64,000 nucleotides of DNA from Candidatus Phycosocius spiralis (GTDB taxonomy: Bacteria > Pseudomonadota > Alphaproteobacteria > Caulobacterales > Aquidulcibacteraceae). Below the pieces are notes generated by a model, which was not told the origin of the DNA, did not search any database, and saw only the letters and a list, made by a program, of their open reading frames with translations. Position 1 is the stretch's first letter. The number at the start of each line of letters is the position of its first letter. A program made the position numbers and the translations under genes. Location: NCBI RefSeq assembly GCF_030158815.1, contig NZ_BPFZ01000001.1, positions 186,001 to 250,000 on the forward strand, read 5' to 3'. This document shows, one piece after another, positions 1 through 8,776 of the stretch.

Positions 1-246
1 GGCGCGCACTATACGTCCTGCCACTCGATCCGTGTTTAACCGGAAAAACACCCAAGCCCCTTCAGGACGACGTTCTAACAAGCCTGCTTCGGCCAATAAT
101 TTCAAATGCCTAGAGACTCTAGGTTGGCTTTGATTGAGGACAGTTGACATTTCCCCAGCCGCTAGCTCACCGCGGGCTAACAGAACAAGGATGCGCATTC
201 GGGTTGGCTCCCCAATGGCGCGCACAATATCAACAATCTGGTCCAT
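1..246 (-). CDS. ArsR/SmtB-family transcriptional regulator, N-terminal part (runs off the window)
   Basis: Reading the minus strand from the ATG at 244-246 gives 82 codons without a stop up to the window edge. The protein begins MDQIVDIVRAIGEPTRMRIL and continues through a winged helix-turn-helix of the ArsR type (EPTRMRIL, then a recognition-helix region QSQPRVSRHLKLL, then a wing ERRPEGAWVFFRL). No Cys metal-binding motif lies in the visible part. In many alphaproteobacteria such regulators continue into a SAM-dependent methyltransferase domain and sit beside methionine genes. Whether this one does is outside the window. The palindrome at 257-288, directly upstream of its start, is a plausible autoregulatory operator. 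Confidence 0.85.
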   Translation of the reverse strand, partial: MDQIVDIVRAIGEPTRMRILVLLARGELAAGEMSTVLNQSQPRVSRHLKLLAEAGLLERRPEGAWVFFRLNTDRVAGRIVRA

Positions 247-256
247 ACTTGCTCCT

Positions 257-288
257 AACATATAGATATAAACATATCTTTATATGTT
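257..288. promoter_or_regulatory. Palindromic operator candidate upstream of the ArsR-type gene
   Basis: The sequence AACATATA-GATAT-AAAC-ATATC-TT-TATATGTT has matching outer 8-bp arms (257-264 and 281-288) and inner 5-bp arms (265-269 and 274-278). It begins 11 bases upstream of the ArsR start codon and 74 bases before rnhA. ArsR-family dimers bind AT-rich imperfect palindromes in this position, so autoregulation is inferred, perhaps also affecting rnhA. Confidence 0.55.
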
Positions 289-361
289 CTGGCAAGGACT
301 TTCTGCGCATAGCCTATCGTGGGGTCTTTGCGGTTAAGTCATTCGCCCATAAATATAAGCT

Positions 362-820
362 ATGAGACAATCACCGCCCATCATAGGCACTGTAGTCATT
401 TATACAGATGGGGCATGTTCTGGAAACCCTGGACCTGGCGGTTGGGGTGCTATTTTACAGTTTAATGGCACGGAAAAGGAAATCTTTGGCGGGGAAGCCC
501 AAACCACCAACAATCGGATGGAGTTGATGGCCGCCATCCAAGCGCTTGAAAGCCTCAGGCGCCCATGTAACGTCATAGTGGTGACGGACAGCCAATATGT
601 CAAAAAAGGCATTACAGAGTGGATCCATGGCTGGAAAAAGCGTCACTGGCGCAAGGCAGATGGCAAGCCCGTAATCAACGCCGATCTATGGCAACGCTTG
701 GAGGAAGCCTGTAAGGCGCACACGCTTGAATGGCGCTGGGTACGCGGCCACACGGGTGAGGTTATGAATGAACGCGCCGATCACTTAGCCCGCCAAGGCA
801 CTTTGTCCGTAAAGACCTAG
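362..820 (+). CDS. rnhA: Ribonuclease HI
   Basis: A 152-residue cytoplasmic endonuclease that cuts the RNA strand of RNA-DNA hybrids, as in R-loops and primer remnants. The length is normal for bacterial RNase HI. The four acidic catalytic residues are visible: Asp16 in [14 protein letters not shown], Glu54 in NNRMELM, Asp76 in VTDSQYV and Asp140 in NERADHLA, with the supporting His130 in VRGHTGE. The basic-protrusion segment [14 protein letters not shown] is present. It reads away from the ArsR gene and converges on ilvD with a 21-base gap. Confidence 0.97.
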   Translation: MRQSPPIIGTVVIYTDGACSGNPGPGGWGAILQFNGTEKEIFGGEAQTTNNRMELMAAIQALESLRRPCNVIVVTDSQYVKKGITEWIHGWKKRHWRKADGKPVINADLWQRLEEACKAHTLEWRWVRGHTGEVMNERADHLARQGTLSVKT

Positions 821-841
821 AAGCTTGGAACCCCAGCCCGA

Positions 842-2566
842 TCAGATATCGGCATATATATGGGTCTCTGCAGCCCCACCTTCATGGGTAACCGCACCCA
901 AATAGGCGGGCCCAACCAATTTGGCGTATTTAGCGATCGCGCCAGAATTATAGTTGGTTTTTCGCGGCTTCCATGCAGCTTTACGCGCAGCCAAAACAGC
1001 TTCGGACACTTCAAGCTCAATTGTACCGGCTAGGGCATCAATGGCAATGATATCGCCATTCTCCACCAAACCAATTGGCCCCCCAACTGCCGCCTCAGGA
1101 CCGACATGGCCGATGCACATGCCCCTTGTAGCCCCCGAAAAGCGCCCGTCGGTAATTAAAGCTACATCGCCACCACGACCTAATCCATAAAGAGCAGCTG
1201 TAGTGGACAGCATTTCGCGCATACCAGGACCCCCGCGTGGGCCTTCATAGCGAATAACGAGCACTTCACCGGCTTCAAACGCTTCGTTGGAGACCGCTTC
1301 AAAACAAGCTTCCTCACCGTCAAACACCCGCGCTGGTCCACGAAAAGTGAGTTGCTTCAAGCCTGCAATTTTCAGCATCGCCCCATCAGGGGCCATCGTA
1401 CCCCAAAGACCCACCACACCGCCATTGGGTGTGATTGGGGCTTTCACCGAATGGATAACTTTTTGGTTGGAATTCCAAGTGATGGCTTCCAGATTTTCCC
1501 CCAAAGTTTTGCCTGTCACGGTCAAACAATTACCATCTATCAGGTTTTCATCCAGTAATGCCCGTAACAGCATCGGCATGCCGCCCGCTTCGCCCATATC
1601 TTTAGCGACATAGTGACCCCCGGGCTTCAAATCGGCGATCCAAGGAGTTAACCTAAATGCTTCGGCAACATCCTTCATCGTGAACTCAATGCCCGCTTCA
1701 TGCGCCATGGCAGGCAGATGCAGCGCCGCATTGGTTGAGCCACCGGTTGCTGCCACCACAATGGCCGCATTCACAAAGGCTGCACGCGTACAAATCTGTC
1801 TTGGCCGCAGGCCTTGTTCGATCAAGTCAACCACCGCCTGCCCTGAAGCCACACCATACTGGTCTCGATCGAGATAAGTCGCTGGTAAGGAGGAGGATAG
1901 TGGCAAAGAAAGCCCGATCGCTTCAGCAACACAAGCCATTGTATTGGCGGTAAACTGGCCACCACAGGCCCCGTCACTGGGACAGGCATGGCGCTCAATC
2001 TCGCATAATTCTTCAAAATCCATCCGCCCGGCAGCATGGGCGCCAACCGCCTCAAACACCTCTTGAACCGTAATGTCCTTGCCCTTGTGACGGCCCGGTA
2101 AAATAGAACCGCCATAAAGAAAGACGCTAGGCACATTGAGACGCAACATCGCCATCATCATGCCTGGAAGGCTCTTGTCACAGCCAGCTACGCCAACCAA
2201 AGCGTCATAGGAATGGCCCCGCATCGAGAGTTCAACTGAATCGGCAATGACTTCACGCGAAACCAGTGACGAGCGCATGCCCTCATGGCCCATCGCAATC
2301 CCATCTGTGACTGTGATGGTACAGAATTCCCTCGGAGTTGCCCCCGCCTGTTTGACGCCAGAGGAAACTGCATGACCTTGACGCATCAGGGCAGTATTAC
2401 AAGGTGCACTTTCATTCCAACACGTTGCCACACCAACAAAAGGGGCTTCAATCTCGCGCGTTCCAAGGCCCATGGCGTAATAATAGGAGCGATGCGGCGC
2501 GCGGGCGGCACCAAGCGTGACATGGCGGCTTGGCAGTCTTGATTTATCCCAGTTGCGATTGGTCAT
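842..2566 (-). CDS. ilvD: Dihydroxy-acid dehydratase
   Basis: 574 residues, the usual length for the short IlvD form. It dehydrates 2,3-dihydroxy-isovalerate and its methylvalerate homologue in valine, leucine and isoleucine synthesis. Iron-sulfur ligand motifs are visible: [10 protein letters not shown] (Cys56), [13 protein letters not shown] (Cys129, with Lys131 as the usual Mg-site lysine) and [15 protein letters not shown] (Cys201). The three-cysteine spacing resembles the oxygen-tolerant [2Fe-2S] type, which is an inference from spacing only. The C-terminal swivel motif [17 protein letters not shown] is intact. It stands alone, with rnhA converging downstream and rlmE ending upstream on the same strand. 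Confidence 0.96.
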   Translation of the reverse strand: MTNRNWDKSRLPSRHVTLGAARAPHRSYYYAMGLGTREIEAPFVGVATCWNESAPCNTALMRQGHAVSSGVKQAGATPREFCTITVTDGIAMGHEGMRSSLVSREVIADSVELSMRGHSYDALVGVAGCDKSLPGMMMAMLRLNVPSVFLYGGSILPGRHKGKDITVQEVFEAVGAHAAGRMDFEELCEIERHACPSDGACGGQFTANTMACVAEAIGLSLPLSSSLPATYLDRDQYGVASGQAVVDLIEQGLRPRQICTRAAFVNAAIVVAATGGSTNAALHLPAMAHEAGIEFTMKDVAEAFRLTPWIADLKPGGHYVAKDMGEAGGMPMLLRALLDENLIDGNCLTVTGKTLGENLEAITWNSNQKVIHSVKAPITPNGGVVGLWGTMAPDGAMLKIAGLKQLTFRGPARVFDGEEACFEAVSNEAFEAGEVLVIRYEGPRGGPGMREMLSTTAALYGLGRGGDVALITDGRFSGATRGMCIGHVGPEAAVGGPIGLVENGDIIAIDALAGTIELEVSEAVLAARKAAWKPRKTNYNSGAIAKYAKLVGPAYLGAVTHEGGAAETHIYADI

Positions 2567-2680
2567 GGCGTATCCTCATTGAACAATAGCCTTATGGCGC
2601 GGGATTGAATTTTCGCAAGCTATGCGCCCGGTCTTCCCACACTGGCTTTGGTCCAATGATTTATCACTCGATTAATCAAG

Positions 2681-3439
2681 CTATCCTTTGTTTCGAGTTT
2701 TAAAGCCCTTTGCGACCATAAAGAGCTCCACACTTTCGGCTCGGCTCGAAGGTGGCTTGGCGTGGCGTACTTCTCTAAATGATTGTTTGAGCAAGCTTAA
2801 AATATGTGCTTCTGTACCACCTTGAAACATTTTGGTTACAAATGCCCCACCAGGCGCTAAAACCCGCATGGCAAAAAGCGCTGCGGCCTCAGACAGGGCT
2901 GCCGTTCGTAAATGATCGGTTTGCTTATGACCCACCGTATTGGCTGCCATATCGCTGATCACCAAGTCAGGGCACCCACCAAGCAGGTCAAGCAAATGGT
3001 CTTGCATACCTTCGGCCAGAAAATCGGCTTGGATTAGGGTTGCGCCCTCGATTGGGTCCATGGGCAATAAATCGATGCCCACTAAAGCTGCAGCACCTCG
3101 CCGCGCGACCACTTGGCTCCAACCTCCGGGAGCCGCTCCTAAGTCAATGACCCGGCCTTGATGGGGAATAAAATGAAATTTCTCATTCAATTCCAATAAT
3201 TTATATGCAGATCTTGCGCGCCAACCGTCTGCTTTAGCCCTATGAACATAGGGGTCATTCAATTGGCGTTCCAGCCATCTTGTGGATTGGGCGGAGCGCC
3301 CTTTACCCGTTTTCACGCGGGCTGGGGTTGCGCGCGCGTCTGTTTCGCCCATATCGAACACAATGCGGCGGCGTCTCTCTGGCAGAGGCGACGGGGGTCC
3401 CTTTTTAGCCCATTTACCATTGTTCTTGCCATCACGCAT
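2681..3439 (-). CDS. rlmE: 23S rRNA (uridine2552-2'-O)-methyltransferase
   Basis: 252 residues of the FtsJ/RrmJ family, which methylates U2552 in the A-loop of 23S rRNA during late 50S assembly. The SAM-binding motif VIDLGAAPGGWSQV is clear. The K-D-K-E catalytic set is present: Lys in SAYKLLEL, Asp in VISDMA, Lys in FVTKMFQGG and Glu in SVELFMVA. The N-terminus has about 40 extra basic residues compared with the E. coli protein, common in alphaproteobacteria and probably RNA-binding. It lies 13 bases downstream of the Ppx/GppA gene on the same strand, so the two are very likely co-transcribed. Confidence 0.95.
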   Translation of the reverse strand: MRDGKNNGKWAKKGPPSPLPERRRRIVFDMGETDARATPARVKTGKGRSAQSTRWLERQLNDPYVHRAKADGWRARSAYKLLELNEKFHFIPHQGRVIDLGAAPGGWSQVVARRGAAALVGIDLLPMDPIEGATLIQADFLAEGMQDHLLDLLGGCPDLVISDMAANTVGHKQTDHLRTAALSEAAALFAMRVLAPGGAFVTKMFQGGTEAHILSLLKQSFREVRHAKPPSSRAESVELFMVAKGFKTRNKG

Positions 3440-3452
3440 TGAGGTATAACTT

Positions 3453-4649
3453 TCACTGCCGCCAATGCTGAGGATTGAGCATGGTAAGGATCAATCCTTC
3501 GCGCAAGCCGCGGTCTGCGACACGTAAGTGCCTGCTGGGCCATCGATCTAAAACTGCCTCTAAAATAGCGGCACCAGCCAAGACAAGATCGGCCCGATCA
3601 GGGCCTATGCAAGGTTCGAGCGCGCGCTCTGCTTTGCTTAAGGAAATCAATCGGTTGATCACTGTACGGGTATCGGCCTCACACATCCAGAGGCCATCGA
3701 CCAAACGCCTTGAATAACGCGGTAAGTTTAAATGGACACCCGCTAAACTCGTGATAGCTCCAGAGGTTCCAACAATATGAGCTTTGCCCGATTCCAATAA
3801 AAATGTGAGTTCCGGAGGTGGTGTAAATCGTGCGATATGATCGCTAGCACAGCGTTTCATGGAGCGATACCAAACCTGTATTTCGCCAATTTCAGGAAAT
3901 TGATCGGCAAGAGTAACCACACCAATGGGAGCTGAATACCAGCTTTCAAGCCTTGGCCACTGATTTGAGCCGCGATACAAGGCCCATGATAATTCGGTAG
4001 AACCACCACCTATATCAATCACCAGAGCACCAATCCCATCGGGATTGAATAAATCAGCACACCCAAGCACAGCCAATCTAGCTTCTTCTTGAGGGTCAAT
4101 GATTTCAAAAGAAATACCGGTTATCCTAGTTAGTTCACGCAAAAAACTCGGACCATTTTTTGCGGCCCGGCAAGCTTGGGTTGCTACACAACGGATTTGA
4201 TCTGGCTGATGACGCGCTAATTTTTTGGCACATGTGGTGATAGCCGCAATCGTTCGCTGCATCGCACGTTCTGATAAATGTCCTGTTAACGAAAGATTTT
4301 CCCCAAGCCTAACAACGCGGGAAAAAGAATCAATGACACGAAAGCCCTTGCTAGCCCTTTGGGCAACTATCAAGCGACAATTATTTGTACCTAAATCCAA
4401 CGCGGCAAAGAGGCGGGCCTTTTGCCTTAAAGCCTCGTGAGTATTGAACAATTGTCTGGGATTAACTCCTGTAGGTAACTGAATAGCTTCATTTGCCTTT
4501 TCAGGCACTAACAAGGTGCCGACCATAGCCATGACCTCAACTCGCACCCAAAATTTGAGCGCACACCTTAATCGTATCATTAAAAAGCTTAAGGGCAATC
4601 TCTGCTTATGCGAAGCGTTAAGTCCTTGCACCATTGCAAGATCGTGCAT
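3453..4649 (-). CDS. Ppx/GppA family exopolyphosphatase / guanosine pentaphosphatase
   Basis: 398 residues with an ASKHA-type phosphatase fold. The phosphate-1 loop FAALDLGTNNCRLIVA and the phosphate-2 loop VIDIGGGSTELSW are both intact. Family members hydrolyse polyphosphate or pppGpp, and sequence alone does not separate the two activities. About 80 residues precede the first motif, more than usual. Internal ATGs at 4532 and 4526 (MAMVGTLL...) could be the true start. It heads a two-gene unit with rlmE, a pairing often seen in alphaproteobacteria. The divergent hspQ begins 31 bases from its first ATG. Confidence 0.9.
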   Translation of the reverse strand: MHDLAMVQGLNASHKQRLPLSFLMIRLRCALKFWVRVEVMAMVGTLLVPEKANEAIQLPTGVNPRQLFNTHEALRQKARLFAALDLGTNNCRLIVAQRASKGFRVIDSFSRVVRLGENLSLTGHLSERAMQRTIAAITTCAKKLARHQPDQIRCVATQACRAAKNGPSFLRELTRITGISFEIIDPQEEARLAVLGCADLFNPDGIGALVIDIGGGSTELSWALYRGSNQWPRLESWYSAPIGVVTLADQFPEIGEIQVWYRSMKRCASDHIARFTPPPELTFLLESGKAHIVGTSGAITSLAGVHLNLPRYSRRLVDGLWMCEADTRTVINRLISLSKAERALEPCIGPDRADLVLAGAAILEAVLDRWPSRHLRVADRGLREGLILTMLNPQHWRQ

Positions 4650-4680
4650 AGGTTTTAACGCAGAGAAAGGAGGGTAAGTC

Positions 4681-5013
4681 GTGTTGGATCAAACCGCTAA
4701 ATTTCGCATCGGGGAAGTCGTAAAGCATCGACTTTTTTCGTTTCGGGGTGTGATCTATGATGTTGACCCCCAATTCGCTAATACTGAAGAATGGTGGCAG
4801 GCAATTCCTGAAAACCTGCGGCCGCGAAAAGATCAGCCTTTTTATCATTTATTGGCTGAAAATGATGAATCTCATTATGTCGCTTATGTGTCTGAACAGA
4901 ATTTATTGCGAGATACTTCTGGTGAACCAATCGAGCATCCTAGCGTCCATGAATTGTTTACGGGTTTTGATGGCACCGCCTATGTCCGAAAATCGGGCAG
5001 TGCCCTCAATTAA
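4681..5013 (+). CDS. hspQ: HspQ / hemimethylated-DNA-binding-like heat shock protein
   Basis: 110 residues of the HspQ (YccV-like) family. In E. coli HspQ is a Lon-protease specificity enhancer and was first described as binding hemimethylated oriC DNA. The core AKFRIGEVVKHRLFSFRGVI and the conserved EEWWQAIPENLRPRKDQPFY and YVAYVSEQNL segments are intact. The start codon is GTG at 4681, supported by a strong AAAGGAGG at 4666-4673 with seven bases of spacing. phhA follows after 46 bases on the same strand, so co-transcription is possible. Confidence 0.92.
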   Translation: MLDQTAKFRIGEVVKHRLFSFRGVIYDVDPQFANTEEWWQAIPENLRPRKDQPFYHLLAENDESHYVAYVSEQNLLRDTSGEPIEHPSVHELFTGFDGTAYVRKSGSALN

Positions 5014-5059
5014 ATCCTTGGCAAAATGGGATTGCTGCATGTGTGAAGGATAAATCTTT

Positions 5060-5926
5060 ATGGCAAGTAGCAACGTCCTTTCTCGTCCCCCCAATATCCG
5101 CCCAGATTGGACCGTTGATCAGAATTGGGAGTCTTTTAGCCCAAGTGATCATGATCGCTGGAGGCGCCTCTATGATCGGCAAATGCAGGTGCTTGAAGGG
5201 CGCGCCTGCGACGCTTTCTTCCGGGGACTTCACGCCCTTGATTTACACGGCAACGGAATACCTGATTTTGCAATTTTGAACCGCCAACTAACTTCTAAAT
5301 TTGGTTGGACAATTGTTGCTGTTCCCGGCCTAATCCCAGATGCTGTGTTTTTTGAGCATTTAGCTAATCGTAGATTTCCAGCAGGCAATTTTATTCGATC
5401 TGAAAGCGAATTTGACTATATTGAAGCACCCGATATTTTCCATGATGTCTTTGGACATATACCCATGCTGACTGATCGGGTGTTTGGTGATTATATTCAA
5501 GCCTATGGTCAAGGCGGGTTGCGGGCACTGAGCCTTAATTGTCTCGATTCTTTAGCCCGACTTTATTGGTATAGTGTCGAATTTGGTTTAATCAACACGG
5601 ACAGTGGACCGCGCATCTATGGGGCTGGGATTTTATCATCTCCCGCTGAAAGCTGTTTTGCCTTGGAATCCTCGTCACCTCACAGAGTTGGTTTTGACCT
5701 GATGCGCGTGATGCGTACCTTATATCGCATAGATGATTTTCAAGAAATTTATTTTCAAATTAAGGATTTCAACGAGTTATTTGAGGCTACCTTGCAAGAT
5801 TTTGCCCCAATTTATCAAGCTCTACAAACCTGTACAACTTTACAACCTGACACGATCCTTCCTTCAGACATTATCGTGCAACGTGGCGACCAACACTATC
5901 GCGACAGATTTTCAGTGACGATTTAG
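5060..5926 (+). CDS. phhA: Phenylalanine-4-hydroxylase
   Basis: 288 residues, typical of the bacterial monomeric enzyme that converts phenylalanine to tyrosine with tetrahydropterin, iron and O2. The iron-binding motif HDVFGHIPML supplies two His ligands, and the Glu ligand lies in YWYSVEFGLI. Other signature segments are PDIFHDVFGH and GILSSPAES. It begins 46 bases after hspQ. No PhhB (pterin dehydratase) gene is beside it. The C-terminus is intact and there is no regulatory ACT domain, as expected for bacterial forms. Confidence 0.96.
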   Translation: MASSNVLSRPPNIRPDWTVDQNWESFSPSDHDRWRRLYDRQMQVLEGRACDAFFRGLHALDLHGNGIPDFAILNRQLTSKFGWTIVAVPGLIPDAVFFEHLANRRFPAGNFIRSESEFDYIEAPDIFHDVFGHIPMLTDRVFGDYIQAYGQGGLRALSLNCLDSLARLYWYSVEFGLINTDSGPRIYGAGILSSPAESCFALESSSPHRVGFDLMRVMRTLYRIDDFQEIYFQIKDFNELFEATLQDFAPIYQALQTCTTLQPDTILPSDIIVQRGDQHYRDRFSVTI

Positions 5927-5950
5927 CGACACCCATCTTGAATTCAAACA

Positions 5951-5980
5951 AAAAAGGCCCGGCGTCACCGCCGAGCCTTC
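5951..5980 (-). terminator. Rho-independent terminator of the OmpA-like gene
   Basis: On the minus strand the sequence is AAGGCTCGGCGG-TGA-CGCCGGGCCTT followed directly by TTTTTTG. The stem has 10-11 pairs with one C/A mismatch. It lies 20-50 bases after the stop codon of the minus-strand OmpA-like gene. The U-run is on that strand only, so it serves that gene rather than phhA. Confidence 0.85.
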
Positions 5981-6000
5981 TGAGCAAACATTGAAACCAA

Positions 6001-7206
6001 TCACTGGAAAGTGAAGGTAACTTCCGCACGACGGTTCAAGGGTTCCTTGACACCATCTGGGGTTGGCTTAGCTGGTTTGGATTCACCAAAGGCTTCACCT
6101 GTCATCAAATCACCAGGAATACCGCGAGCCACCAATGCCTCACGAACCGAGACAACACGGCGTTGTGACAAAGCAATATTGTACTCAGGCTTACCAGCCA
6201 AGTCGGTATGACCTTGGATCAATACGGACTGATAATTACAAGATTGGCCCGAAATTTCTTGAACCGAATTATCAATCACAGTCGTTGCCTCTGGAGTCAG
6301 GAACGACTTATCAAACTCAAAGTACACAACCATTGAGCGGGCATCACACACCTGTGGTGGAGGGGGTGGCGGTGGCGGCGGTGGTGGCGGAGGTGGTGGT
6401 GGCGGAGGTGGTGGTGGTGGTGGCAGGGATGGGGGTGCCGGAGGAGCAGGCGGTGGGGCAAAGGAATAACGTAAACCAAAGCCAATGCCACCGATACCGG
6501 GCAATCCATTGCTGCTTGAACGCGCGTTAATGGTCAGTGGCGTAAACGCAGAGCCACCAGTAGTATTAGTCCGCACTCTACCTGATGCATCAAACTTTAA
6601 GTCCGACACATTTACATAAGTATAGGTAATATCAGCAGTTAATTGGTCTGATAATTTCAAACCCAATCCCGCGATCAATTGCCAACTAAAGCCGGTGGTG
6701 GAATCTTGAATTGTAACGCTAGAAGCTCTGCTCAATGTCAAGGGGCCGCTTGAACTAAAGGCTTTGTCATAAGAGCCAGCTAGCAGCTTTACCCTAGACA
6801 TACCGATACCAGCACCAACGAATGGATTTACTGTGCCATCCCGGTTAAAGTCATAAAGACCATTTACCATGGCCGACCACACATTGATGTTACCAATAGT
6901 GGAGAAATTATCTGTGTCTCTAAACTTAGAATTGCCATTTGCCAAAGCCGTTTCAATACGGAAACCATTTTCAAAGGCATAGCCGAGAGCTAGATTACCG
7001 CCCCAACCGCCATCACCTTTAGCTTTTTGGCCAATGACATAGGGTGCTTGATTTGCCCCGGTGGGGTTAGCAGGAGGATCAATATCGACACCACCTTCAA
7101 TATTATAGCCCACACCAGCACTACCATACCAGCCATCCGCCGATACGACGCTTGGTACGGCTGCGAGTGCAATCATCGCAGAAGCACAAAGCCAAATTCT
7201 CTTCAT
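6001..7206 (-). CDS. OmpA-family outer-membrane protein with a long poly-proline hinge
   Basis: 401 residues from the ATG at 7206. An in-frame ATG at 7224 also exists, but the GAGGGG ribosome site lies between them and favours the inner start. A signal peptide MKRIWLCASAMIALAAVPSVVSA is followed by an OmpA/OmpX-type beta-barrel of about 240 residues (DGWYGSAGVGYNIEGG...). Then comes a Pro/Ala hinge with 23 consecutive prolines and a C-terminal OmpA peptidoglycan-binding domain (VVYFEFDKSFLTPEA, VLIQGHTDLAGKPEYN, LSQRRVVSVREAL, PLNRRAEVTF). It probably anchors the outer membrane to peptidoglycan. A terminator lies just downstream and a promoter candidate at 7257-7285. Confidence 0.95.
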   Translation of the reverse strand: MKRIWLCASAMIALAAVPSVVSADGWYGSAGVGYNIEGGVDIDPPANPTGANQAPYVIGQKAKGDGGWGGNLALGYAFENGFRIETALANGNSKFRDTDNFSTIGNINVWSAMVNGLYDFNRDGTVNPFVGAGIGMSRVKLLAGSYDKAFSSSGPLTLSRASSVTIQDSTTGFSWQLIAGLGLKLSDQLTADITYTYVNVSDLKFDASGRVRTNTTGGSAFTPLTINARSSSNGLPGIGGIGFGLRYSFAPPPAPPAPPSLPPPPPPPPPPPPPPPPPPPPPPPQVCDARSMVVYFEFDKSFLTPEATTVIDNSVQEISGQSCNYQSVLIQGHTDLAGKPEYNIALSQRRVVSVREALVARGIPGDLMTGEAFGESKPAKPTPDGVKEPLNRRAEVTFTFQ

Positions 7207-7256
7207 GAGTTTAATTCCCCTCATAAGCGCTAACGTCCGGCTGGACGCTCTTGCAA

Positions 7257-7285
7257 CGTATTAAACGATGTATTGGATAGGTCAA
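7257..7285 (-). promoter_or_regulatory. Promoter candidate for the OmpA-like gene
   Basis: On the minus strand TTGACC (7285-7280) and AATACG (7262-7257) are separated by 17 bases, about 50 bases upstream of the start codon. The -35 is good and the -10 is weak, so this is tentative. Confidence 0.35.
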
Positions 7286-7780
7286 CTACCAGATTGAGAC
7301 CGTTGTCGATTTGTAGGCATTAAGTAGAGACTATTATGAAATCTTTTCTAAAATGTTGCCCTTAAGTGTCAGTTATGAGAAAGGCTCAGCCCGACGATCG
7401 AAATGAGTCCCCAACATGATGTTTACCCAAACGATTTATTCTTCTCGCGCGGGCCTAAACTCGATCTAAGTGCGAAAATCGTAAAATTATCCCAGAGATA
7501 ATCCCAGATATAAAGTCAGAAATCATTTCAGAACAAGGCGGCTCGGATCCTGACATGATGGTCCTTTGGGTCACACCAACCTTAATCAAGTCACTTATCA
7601 GGGAAAAACTAAAGGAAACGTGCCAGTTATAGGGCATCTGATATGGTAAAAATGCATGCAAACAACACATTTTGAAGATCTGTAGAAATGTGTTCTGCAC
7701 CTTGTATCATAATGCCCCACAGTGTCATTGTGCCCCACACCTACATTTTTATGTTTATTTACATGTAATTATTTTGAAAA
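7286..7780. other. Intergenic stretch without a recognisable gene
   Basis: About 500 bases between the OmpA-like gene's promoter region and tRNA-Lys. The only open frame of note is an 81-codon minus-strand frame (7455-7700) with no recognisable family, no clear ribosome site and an odd Ile/Ser-rich end caused by a short AATCCCAGA-type direct repeat near 7485-7510. I see no integrase remnant or duplicated tRNA end. Confidence 0.6.
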
Positions 7781-7856
7781 TGGTGAGCCCGCCGGGGTTC
7801 GAACCCGGGACCTACTGATTAAAAGTCAGTTGCTCTACCGGCTGAGCTACAGGCTC
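7781..7856 (-). tRNA. tRNA-Lys (anticodon TTT)
   Basis: A 76-nt cloverleaf on the minus strand including an encoded 3' CCA (7781-7783). The acceptor arm GAGCCTG pairs with CGGGCTC with one G-U pair. The D-arm is GTAGCTCAGCCGGTAGAGC. The anticodon stem ACTGA/TCAGT holds the loop CTTTTAA with anticodon TTT. The T-arm CCGGG-TTCGAAC-CCCGG is perfect. Confidence 0.97.
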
Positions 7857-7905
7857 CCAAGAATGGATTGGGGTTCGCGTTTCCGCGGTCCGGGTGTGAG
7901 GGGCG

Positions 7906-7934
7906 CTGATAAGCATTGACTTGTCCTCAGTCAA
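7906..7934 (-). promoter_or_regulatory. Promoter candidate for tRNA-Lys
   Basis: On the minus strand TTGACT (7934-7929) and TATCAG (7911-7906) are spaced by 17 bases and followed by a GC-rich stretch, as expected of a stable-RNA promoter. The -10 lies 50 bases upstream of the tRNA 5' end. Confidence 0.5.
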
Positions 7935-8176
7935 TGGCAAAAAGTGAGCTTGGTTAGGCTTAGCGGATGATTAAACACAGTTTCTTTCAGACCCAATGAT
8001 GGATAAAATCATTGATGTAGGTTAGAATTCTCTTACCCAGCCATGCTCCATTCATGGTTTGTAGCACAAGGAGTAAACTCACGAGGAAAGCACTTAACCT
8101 AAGTGCCCTACTTGCGAATTCCCTTAGTGCAGATTGGTCTGGATTGGGTGGTCAATGGATAGCGAGATGTGGAGCG
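7935..8176. other. Intergenic stretch upstream of the lipoprotein gene
   Basis: About 240 bases between the tRNA-Lys promoter and the lipoprotein ATG at 8177. The reading frame of the lipoprotein stays open upstream to 8054 but has no signal-peptide logic there, so I treat that extension as non-coding. Nothing else is recognisable. Confidence 0.5.
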
Positions 8177-8776
8177 ATGACCAACTACAAGGTTAAACTG
8201 AGACATATAAATCTTCATGTGAAAAATCTGAGACTTAAGCTGTGCATAGGTGCGCTTGTTGTGGGGGCACTGGTTGGGCTTAGTGCTTGCGCCTCTGGTC
8301 CAGACAAGCAACAACAGCTTCAATCAAACTCAACCAAGGATACAGATACAATACAAGATGATTTGGGTGAAGCAGCAAGCCAAGCCGTAATCCAACCGTT
8401 TCGAGATTTTGGTGTTGTCCGCGAGAAAATACCTGATGCACTCGCGCGGATCAGTAACCCATACGCACCACCTAGCGGCGATAATTGTCAGTGGATCAAT
8501 TATGAAATTAAACAATTGGATGACGTTCTTAAAAGTGAAATTCCTCCTCCAGAAGAGAACGATAGTCGCTCTTTACAAGAAAAAAGCGGCTCGATGGTGC
8601 AATCAGGCGTCACAGAAGCGGTACGTGGGGCTGGCTCATCGCTCATACCAGGTCGTGGCCTTATTCGAATGATATCAGGGGCCGAACGATCAGATCGCCT
8701 TGTCAGAGAAGCCCAACAACGCGGTATGGTTCGCCGTGGTTATTTAAAAGGACTTGCGCATTCTAAGGGCTGCTAA
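8177..8776 (+). CDS. Predicted lipoprotein of unknown function
   Basis: 199 residues from ATG 8177, chosen because GGAG precedes it and it gives a proper lipoprotein signal: a basic N-region, a hydrophobic core [13 protein letters not shown] and the lipobox LSAC with Cys38. The mature part is polar ([15 protein letters not shown]...) and has a conserved-looking core, [19 protein letters not shown] and [20 protein letters not shown], resembling hypothetical alphaproteobacterial lipoproteins. The C-terminal region is basic ([21 protein letters not shown]). It was probably exported to a membrane of the envelope. Its last four bases overlap the end of tgt on the other strand. No function is recognised. 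Confidence 0.75.
   Translation: MTNYKVKLRHINLHVKNLRLKLCIGALVVGALVGLSACASGPDKQQQLQSNSTKDTDTIQDDLGEAASQAVIQPFRDFGVVREKIPDALARISNPYAPPSGDNCQWINYEIKQLDDVLKSEIPPPEENDSRSLQEKSGSMVQSGVTEAVRGAGSSLIPGRGLIRMISGAERSDRLVREAQQRGMVRRGYLKGLAHSKGC

Noticed and set aside
6135-6530. Val/Gly-rich frame opposite the poly-proline tract
   Set aside because: It is the complement of the proline repeat in the OmpA-like gene, with no independent support.
7225-7900. Mobile element inserted at tRNA-Lys
   Set aside because: No integrase, no duplicated tRNA end and no att-like repeat were seen beside the tRNA.
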